Below, in pieces: positions 1-5,800 of a DNA stretch of 8,545 nt. Source of the stretch: Candidatus Iainarchaeum sp. (GTDB lineage Archaea; Iainarchaeota; Iainarchaeia; Iainarchaeales; JAAZKV01); contig JAPLVQ010000033.1 of the NCBI GenBank assembly GCA_026397035.1, forward strand, positions 1-8,545, read 5' to 3'. Every line of letters begins with the position of its first letter. The first letter of the stretch is position 1. The position numbers were made by a program, and so were the translations under genes. The notes below the pieces were generated by a model, which saw only the letters and a program-made list of their open reading frames with translations, did not search any database and was not told where the DNA came from.

Positions 1-237
1 GGGGTCACCTACCGGGACTGGAGCCTCCACCCCATTAGAGAGAGGGATGGAAGAGTGGGCGGAGTCGTATTGAGCCTCGTGGACGTCACGGCAAAACGCA
101 GGGCGCAGGAAGAGCTCAGGCAGAATGAAGAACTGCTCAGGCAAGTACTCGACCTGTTGCCCGTCGGCGTGTGGATTAGTGACCGCGAGGGGAGGATTAC
201 CCTCGGCAATCCGGCGGGACAGAGAATCTGGGCAGGA
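1..237 (+). CDS. PAS/PAC sensor protein fragment, bacterial type, both ends missing
   Basis: The frame is open from the first base and encodes about 79 residues that read like a sensory histidine kinase or related signalling protein. Residues 1-30 resemble the end of a PAS domain and its PAC motif (YRDWSLHPIRERDGRV, then VVLSLVDVT). Residues 31-50 are a charged linker helix (AKRRAQEELRQNEELLRQ), and residues 51-79 begin a second PAS domain (LDLLPVGVWISDREGRITL, then GNPAGQRIWAG). No catalytic domain is present, so the output is unknown. A GTG at 55 could be taken as a start, but the PAS homology extends upstream of it, so the gene continues off the left edge. The GC-rich codon use (CTC, GTC, CGC, GGC) is unlike everything after base 240. 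The similarity stops in the middle of the second PAS domain, which suggests this piece is foreign to the rest of the contig. Confidence 0.75.
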
Positions 238-1107
238 CTAAAGCAGTTTGGAAAAATTTCAGCATGTTCAGTAGTCGCAAACATTGCGGGAACCGCAGCG
301 TATGATGCGATGATAGAAAAGAAAACAAGCGGATTTAATGCTATCACAACAAAAACAGAAAATCCAAACCAAATGTTTGTACGAGGAAAAACTTACAGAC
401 TGACAGTAACACAAGATACACTTGGAAAAACCGGATACACAACAAAGTTTGAAGAAGTATCAACTCCTATACAGCAAGCACAAATGGAAAAAGACATTGC
501 TGAAAAGAAAGGAAAAATGCTTACTTTCAAAGAAACTACTGAAGAAAAAAGACCTCCTGAAATGAGACCACTTGAAGTATGGCTCTTAAAAACAACTCTG
601 ACAACAGAAAGAGAATTACTGGATAAATACAATTATCCAGCGGCAGGAAAAGATGCTGACAAACTTGCTGTAGCAAAGTCGCACATAAAAATATTGCAAA
701 ACCGCGAAATCCAAAAACTTATTTACTATTACACGGATCCAGTGCTAATTGACGGAAAAGACAATAAAAAAGCAATATTAAATGCTGAAGAACCATTGGC
801 AATAGCAATACTCCTTCAAGGATGGAAAGACTTTGAAAAACAAAAAGATTCAGAGTTTGCGAATTACACTGGGTGGCTAAGAGACAAACTAGTGATTGCC
901 GCAACAGAGAGAGTAAAATATCCTGGAGAAGATGCGTTTAAAACTCCTGCAAACGGAAGAGCACTCGCAGTAAAAATATTCCCCGAACTAAAAGGAAATA
1001 TAGAAGCACAGGATAATTTCTTAAAACTATACAATTCATGGCAGCAAGTATGGACTAATAGTACAAGCGCAAGAGCGACAAATACTGGCGGGTCGACGAT
1101 TAAATAG
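238..1107 (+). CDS. C-terminal part of an unrecognised, mostly helical protein; N-terminus missing
   Basis: About 289 codons follow in the same frame as the PAS fragment and end at TAG (1105-1107). I do not recognise the family. Codon use is A-rich (AAA, ACA, GCA, GGA, AGA) and matches the downstream genes, so this is likely native archaeal sequence. The first part has a beta-like stretch (GKTYRLTVTQDTLGKTGYTT). It is followed by a charged segment rich in Lys and Glu (QMEKDIAEKKGKMLTFKETT) and then by helices with aromatic patches (IQKLIYYYTDPVLIDGKD, ILLQGWKDFEKQKDSEF, NFLKLYNSWQQVWTN). The tail is Ser/Thr/Asn/Gly-rich and probably disordered. Only one cysteine occurs, near base 265, and no membrane segment is visible. 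The true start lies upstream of the junction and is not in the window, so signal peptide and localisation cannot be judged. ATG codons at 310 and 373 are in frame, but nothing marks either as the start. Confidence 0.6.
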   Translation, partial: LKQFGKISACSVVANIAGTAAYDAMIEKKTSGFNAITTKTENPNQMFVRGKTYRLTVTQDTLGKTGYTTKFEEVSTPIQQAQMEKDIAEKKGKMLTFKETTEEKRPPEMRPLEVWLLKTTLTTERELLDKYNYPAAGKDADKLAVAKSHIKILQNREIQKLIYYYTDPVLIDGKDNKKAILNAEEPLAIAILLQGWKDFEKQKDSEFANYTGWLRDKLVIAATERVKYPGEDAFKTPANGRALAVKIFPELKGNIEAQDNFLKLYNSWQQVWTNSTSARATNTGGSTIK

Positions 1108-1184
1108 TTCAGTTGAGTGGCTTTGTTGAGTGGTTCAGTTGAGTGGCTTTGTTGAGTGATTTGGTTGAGTGGTTTAGTTAAAAC
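1107..1184. repeat. 13-nt tandem repeat, six units, last one degenerate
   Basis: Directly after the stop codon of the upstream gene comes a head-to-tail array with a 13-nt period: GTTCAGTTGAGTG (1107), GCTTTGTTGAGTG (1120), GTTCAGTTGAGTG (1133), GCTTTGTTGAGTG (1146), ATTTGGTTGAGTG (1159) and GTTTAGTTAAAAC (1172). Units one plus two are copied exactly as units three plus four, so there is a perfect 26-nt duplication inside the 13-nt array. The shared core is TTGAGTG. The first unit begins on the last base of the TAG stop. It could be a slippage-prone minisatellite, a protein-binding array or part of a 3' untranslated region; the sequence does not decide among these. Confidence 0.9.
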
Positions 1185-1217
1185 GCCCAGATAATAATTC
1201 AAATAATTTGCTTAGTA

Positions 1218-1224
1218 TTTTTTT
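1218..1224 (+). terminator. candidate T-run terminator after the upstream gene
   Basis: Seven consecutive T residues lie about 110 bases after the stop of the helical-protein gene. Archaeal transcription can end at plain U-rich tracts without a hairpin, and I see no stem in front of this one. The surroundings are AT-rich, so a chance run is quite possible. Confidence 0.25.
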
Positions 1225-1240
1225 GAAAATCTTGCTCTAA

Positions 1241-1254
1241 GAAACCTTTTTTAA
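1241..1254 (+). promoter_or_regulatory. candidate archaeal BRE/TATA element for the prepilin-like gene
   Basis: GAAACC followed by TTTTTTAA resembles a purine-led BRE next to an AT-rich TATA-type box. Its centre is about 34 bases before the ATG at 1284. With the usual archaeal distance of about 25-27 bases from TATA box to transcription start, this would give a transcript starting around 1277, so leaderless or with a very short leader. No convincing Shine-Dalgarno sequence precedes the ATG, which fits that reading. The element is weak as a consensus match. Confidence 0.3.
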
Positions 1255-1283
1255 CTACTTAAAACAATCATCTTCGAGTGATT

Positions 1284-2705
1284 ATGAAAAAAATAATTAG
1301 TTTGGGGGGCTCCGCGCGCGGATTCAACATGTTCTCAGCCCTAGTAGCAATAATACTTGTAATGGTTGGAGTAGTAATGACAAATACTTTAATTTCCTCA
1401 GAAGAAAAAACAAACGGACAGATTTACTCAATGCTGACAAACTATCAGCTCTCAGACGCGGCGAACCTCGCAAGAGCAGACGCGCTCCAAAACTTTAACT
1501 ATAACTTTCGTGAAAAATTCGAGGATTACTTAACTTTTTCAGGAAATAAACTAGAAAATGAGAATGGACTCGGGTTATTTACAATAATGAAGCCCGCGGA
1601 TTTAGCTGATGACAAATTTACTTTTGACAAAATGAAATCCGCTTTTGAAATAAACTTACTAAATACTAATGTGAATGATGGAAATAAATTTGATGCCGTA
1701 GTGCGTTTTGTTTCAGAAAGAACAATAGACCAGTTTGATCCAACCACTTACGGACGCTTCAATGTTTATTTGAATGATACAAGTATAAAAGCAAAAGACG
1801 CAATTACAAACGCTGTGAGAAAATCCGTGCAAAAAGATTTTTTACAAGTGCTGGACTGCGGTGATAGCGAATGCAAAAACGGCTCGTTTTATTTTAATAT
1901 ACCCTTAAACAATTTGAGTGATGAAGATTACGAAGCCCTGCCAAGAATTGTTGTAAAAGATAATGTTACTCTTGAAGAAATAAAAATGCCGATACTTCCA
2001 AGAACAAATTTGAAAGTTTATATCCCGCTCCGCTTCTTTAAAGCGCTTTTTGAAGCAAGAAAAACCGCAAAAGTAATTCAAGCGGCACACCAAGAATTAG
2101 CTAAACTCAAACTGGGTTTTTGTGATGACTTAAAGTGTTCTCCGCGTACGGACCCAAAAAATTCTGTCCTAGACGATAAGATGCCGACAGCATGCCCTAA
2201 AGTAGATGAAGGCTCAATAACTAATTTAGTAGACAATACAGGAACCGAGATTAATGTTCTTGGAATAAAATCATACTTGTCCGGAGGGAGTTCGCCGGGA
2301 GTTACTGCGATAAGAGCATTCGGAGCGCGAGAAATATGCGCTCTTGCGGTACCCCCAATTTCAAATACTTTTATATCCGATGATGCGAGTTTTGTTGTAA
2401 GAGATTCTTTTCTTAATCCCAGAGATTATGGCGGGGAAGCAATTGATGACTGCGGATTTTCGCAATTATTTGTTGCAACTGCTTCTTATGAAACAAAATT
2501 AATTACAGGCGAAGGAGCGGGGGCTAGATTAGTATGTTCTAGAATCAGGTCTGTACTTGTTGATGTAGTTTTTAAAGAAACAAATCCGCTTTATATAGAA
2601 ATAAGAATAGAAGACACGAGTTATGACCCTGTACCCATGCCAGAAGACGCTGATTTACTTCCAAAATGCGTATCAGATAGCACTTCCTGCAAACCGCAAA
2701 CATAA
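1284..2705 (+). CDS. Prepilin-like (class III signal) cysteine-containing extracytoplasmic protein
   Basis: A 473-residue protein with a type IV prepilin-like N-terminus. A short polar leader (MKKIISLGGSARG) is followed directly by a hydrophobic helix at residues 14-37 (FNMFSALVAIILVMVGVVM, then TNTLIS). This is the layout cut by an archaeal prepilin peptidase (PibD/FlaK family) after Gly13, leaving the helix to anchor the protein or pack into a filament core. Position +5 of the mature protein is Ser, not the Glu of classical bacterial pilins. The ectodomain of about 430 residues is far larger than most pilins and starts with a helical stretch (residues 40-75). It has ten cysteines, an even number, including two C-x4-C loops at 192/197 and 280/285 and a C-terminal pair at 462/469, suggesting disulfides. 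ATG 1284 is preferred over GTG 1278, two codons upstream, because it gives the normal Met-Lys-Lys leader. The gene ends at TAA and is followed by a T-rich tract. It could be a minor pilin, a pseudopilin or just a surface protein that uses the same sorting signal. Confidence 0.75.
   Translation: MKKIISLGGSARGFNMFSALVAIILVMVGVVMTNTLISSEEKTNGQIYSMLTNYQLSDAANLARADALQNFNYNFREKFEDYLTFSGNKLENENGLGLFTIMKPADLADDKFTFDKMKSAFEINLLNTNVNDGNKFDAVVRFVSERTIDQFDPTTYGRFNVYLNDTSIKAKDAITNAVRKSVQKDFLQVLDCGDSECKNGSFYFNIPLNNLSDEDYEALPRIVVKDNVTLEEIKMPILPRTNLKVYIPLRFFKALFEARKTAKVIQAAHQELAKLKLGFCDDLKCSPRTDPKNSVLDDKMPTACPKVDEGSITNLVDNTGTEINVLGIKSYLSGGSSPGVTAIRAFGAREICALAVPPISNTFISDDASFVVRDSFLNPRDYGGEAIDDCGFSQLFVATASYETKLITGEGAGARLVCSRIRSVLVDVVFKETNPLYIEIRIEDTSYDPVPMPEDADLLPKCVSDSTSCKPQT
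1311..1322. repeat. perfect 12-nt GC palindrome inside the signal-peptide codons
   Basis: TCCGCGCGCGGA equals its own reverse complement. It lies directly after a run of six G (1304-1309), in an otherwise AT-rich gene, and encodes part of the Gly-Ser-Ala-Arg-Gly segment before the predicted prepilin cleavage site. It is close to the translation start and could form a small structure or be a binding site, but it may simply reflect codon choice. Confidence 0.6.
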
Positions 2706-2746
2706 TCAAGTTTCAATAATGCCTGGGCTATTTATTAAATTATAAG

Positions 2747-2759
2747 TTTTTTTGTTTTC
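2747..2759 (+). terminator. T-rich terminator candidate after the prepilin-like gene
   Basis: Seven T, one G, four T and then CT lie about 42 bases after the TAA stop. This is the type of U-rich signal at which archaeal RNA polymerase can terminate on its own. No stable hairpin precedes it. Confidence 0.45.
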
Positions 2760-2841
2760 TAAATATTCAAAAGCATTGGGAAAACATTAATAAAGGACTG
2801 AACTGTATATTATTATCGGTTTAGCGAAGGGTTATTATTGA

Positions 2842-2859
2842 TTTAGTATAGAAAATATC
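2842..2859 (+). promoter_or_regulatory. candidate TATA-type promoter for the giant gene
   Basis: TTTAGTATAG followed by AAAATATC lies 34-51 bases before the ATG at 2893. Either AT box would place a start of transcription at about 2872-2884, giving a short leader. The match is loose and the whole intergenic region is AT-rich, so the exact element is uncertain. Confidence 0.3.
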
Positions 2860-2892
2860 TAAAAAAGAAGGTTTTTTGATTAAGTGGTTTTA

Positions 2893-5800
2893 ATGGGTGC
2901 AAAGGACGCGTTAAAAGATATATATTACTCCATGGAAGACAAGTGGTTTAATTTTGTTGATGCAGTATCCTCAAAAGCTCCGGCGTTTGGAGGCTTTATT
3001 GACACAATTGAAGAAAAAGGCGTGCCAAGTTTTCCCGCAGCGATTCTATTAGTAATAATAATTATATTGTTGTTGTTTTTCTTCTTCTTTTCTTCTGCGC
3101 AATCAACACTGACTGTTGTTGTGAATGACTCAACAGGAACGGCAGTTGAAAATGCAACAATTACAATCCTAAAAGGACAAGAAATTATTGACTCAAAAAC
3201 AACCAGTGTTACTGGAAGTTATTCTTTCCTACTACAAAATGGAGTATACAGAATAAAACTGGAAAAAACTGATTATACTACCGAAACAGGAGCAGAAATA
3301 ACGCTCGCCGGAGACAGAACCGAAGACATGACACTATTGATTGAAGACACAACATTAACAAAAGCAGTTTATCTTCGCTCCATGCAAGGCAATCTAATTA
3401 CAGGCTCTGGAACGCTTACTTACAAATGCAAAGACGATACTCAAGAACAAATAGCAACTTATATGAATGGACGCTTTGATGCGAAAGTAAAAAGCTCATG
3501 CGACCAAGTAGAAGTAATATCAGTATCAAATTATGAATTAATTTCACAATACGCTTCTTTTGCCCAAGACTCTTCGGTAACAGTAAGAGCGATTGAACTA
3601 TCAACAGGAACTGTTATGGTAAATTTATCCATAAAAGGAGAAGCGGCTACTCCTTCGGCAGGATTATCAGTAAGGTTAGTTCCAAGTGACGGAACACAGC
3701 CAATAATAAGTATCAGCGACGGAACAGGAATAATAGTATTCAATAGTGTTCCAATAAAAACGTATTATATTGTAGTATCCGATTCCCAAGGAGCTTTTTT
3801 GAGTTATGACGGTTCAGTAGCAGGGGATAGAAAAGAATTAACCCAAAGCGCGACAATACAATTTAATGCAGAACTAATTCGCGCAGTAGCAGTGAAAGTA
3901 ACAATAACTGTAAAAGACTCTTTAGCGGGAACGCTTGTAAACGGAGCGGAAGTAAAACTAACTTCAAGTACTAACGCGAGCGAAGTAAGAACTGATTATA
4001 CAAAATCAACAGGAGTAGTAGAATTTACTGTACCCCAAGGAACTGAGTATACTGTAATAGTTGACCATCCAGCGTACATGGTTTCGGAATCCATTTCAGT
4101 GACAGCAGGGGATACTAAAACAATTCAAATCGAAAAAGCGGATCCCACAAAAGCAAATTCAATTATAGTACATGTAACGGATCCAAACAAAATGCCAATT
4201 GATAACGCAAGAGTGGTACTCAAAAAAATTGATTCTGTTGACAGCGTTGTTTCGGACAAAACCACCGGCGCGACAGGAGAAGCTCTATTTGTAAACCTTG
4301 AACTTGGAAAATCATATTTTGCAGTAGTTTCAAAAGAAGGTTTTGGTTCAGTCAGTTCTGAAAGTGTTCAAATAGAACCAAGAGTTCAAAAAACACTTGA
4401 AGTGACTTTTGATATAGGCGAAGGAAAAGTAATTTTAAAAGTACTTGATCCAGAAAAGAATCCATTAAGCGGAGCAAGCGTAAAAGCGATAAACCAAATG
4501 ACTTCCCAGCAGGAAGCAAGCACAGTATTAACAAGCACTGACGGAACAGCGGAATTTAATATACGCGCGGACAAAAAAATTTATTTTATTGTTGAAAGCG
4601 CGAACTATCAGAAATATTTTACAACACTAGTAAATCCGGCGGCTAACGCAACAGTAAATAAAGAAATAGTATTATACAGACCTTCGGGACAATTAATCGC
4701 ATCAATAGCGGGAATATACAGCGGAACTTCGGTACTTGCGGGAGACGACGCCGCACAAATAAGCCAAGGAGTATACACAGTCAAAGCGATAATACAGGTT
4801 CCAAAAGGCTCTTACACCGAAGCAGGACTCCACTTACGCACGGGAAAAGAAGTACAAAATGTAACAAACAATATGGAAGAAGACAATGTATATTTGAGCG
4901 CAGTAAATTCGTCAGGGAAAATAACTAAAGGAACTTCATACACTCCTCCAAATGGATACGATATTGATTCTAAACGGCTTACACAAGGCGATGCGAAATG
5001 GGCTAATTCTGTATGGAGAAATCCATCAGAAGGAACTTACGAAGTAGAATCGGAAATTGTTATCAGCGAAGCGGATCCTGGGGTACCAATTGAATTGTTC
5101 TATAGAGGCTGGGCAAAAGGAGCAAGTACTCTGCGCGACCCGAAAAATATCGCGACAGGAAATGAATTATACGCTATGGCGAACAGAAGAATACTTTCAA
5201 GCGGAACATCAAGCCTTTGCACAGGAAGCTTTTGCAGATCTTACACACTCCAAACACTAAGCGGGTCGGAAGCAGGAAAGAAAATTTATGTAATGGGGAC
5301 AGTTGAAGCAAAAAAAGGAGTGCAATACGCGCTCTTAGCCGATCTTACTAATTACAGCGGAAAACCAATTTCTGGGGCAGTACTATCAGTAACTGGAAAA
5401 AGCCTTGATATTAATTCAGTAACAGTAAACGGTATGGTTCAATCAGCTTACTCCTCAATAAATTTAGGAACAATCGGAATTGATGCCCCGTTAAAAATAC
5501 AAGTAACACTAAGCACTACTTCTTCAGGAACTTCTGGAATAAAATTAGCGATTAATTCATCAACGAAAAATGAGCTTGACGAAACAATAACACTAAACGT
5601 AAAACAAAATAAAAAAATGAGTTTTGAAATGGTGCCAAAAGTAATAGTTCCTTACATCACAAACACTCTCTTCTTTGAAGCGATGGATAACAATGACCCA
5701 ATAGATGGAACTCTTGTAACAATCAAATCAGGAAAAGTACTTTTGGGAAATGTACAAACAACATCAGAAGGACTGGCAACTTATGAACTTGCAGAACCAG

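Larger units (their letters stand above)
2706..2892. other. intergenic region between the two surface-protein genes
   Basis: This 187-base AT-rich stretch holds a T-rich tract near its start (2747-2759), promoter-like AT elements near its end (2842-2859) and a weak A6/T6 inverted repeat with a five-base loop at 2861-2877. I see no small open frame with a credible product and no RNA gene. The tract and promoter candidates together suggest that the two genes are transcribed separately, although read-through is not excluded. Confidence 0.5.

Noticed and set aside
55..1107. A single 350-residue PAS-containing protein starting at GTG 55
   Set aside because: PAS similarity extends upstream of the GTG to base 1, and stops in mid-domain at about 237 where composition changes; two unrelated fragments explain it better.
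1107..1184. CRISPR array
   Set aside because: The period is 13 nt with no spacers; the units are directly adjacent, so it is a minisatellite.
864..1202. Minus-strand open frame reading through the tandem repeats
   Set aside because: Its repetitive Pro-Leu-Asn and Thr-Gln content merely translates the 13-nt repeats, and the rest is antisense to the upstream gene.
1278..1283. GTG at 1278 as the start of the prepilin-like gene
   Set aside because: ATG at 1284 gives the usual Met-Lys-Lys leader, and the extra two residues add nothing recognisable.
2884..2892. GTG at 2884 as the start of the giant gene
   Set aside because: It adds only three hydrophobic residues right after the in-frame stop at 2881, and the ATG at 2893 is the stronger codon; it cannot be fully excluded.
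3067..3096. Pyrimidine-rich strand run as a structural or regulatory element
   Set aside because: It is explained by the Leu/Phe/Ser codons of the membrane anchor.
5057..5260. Plus-strand open frame of 67 codons in another frame
   Set aside because: It is nested in the giant gene, where the long frame is intact on both sides, so there is no sign of a frameshift or a separate gene.
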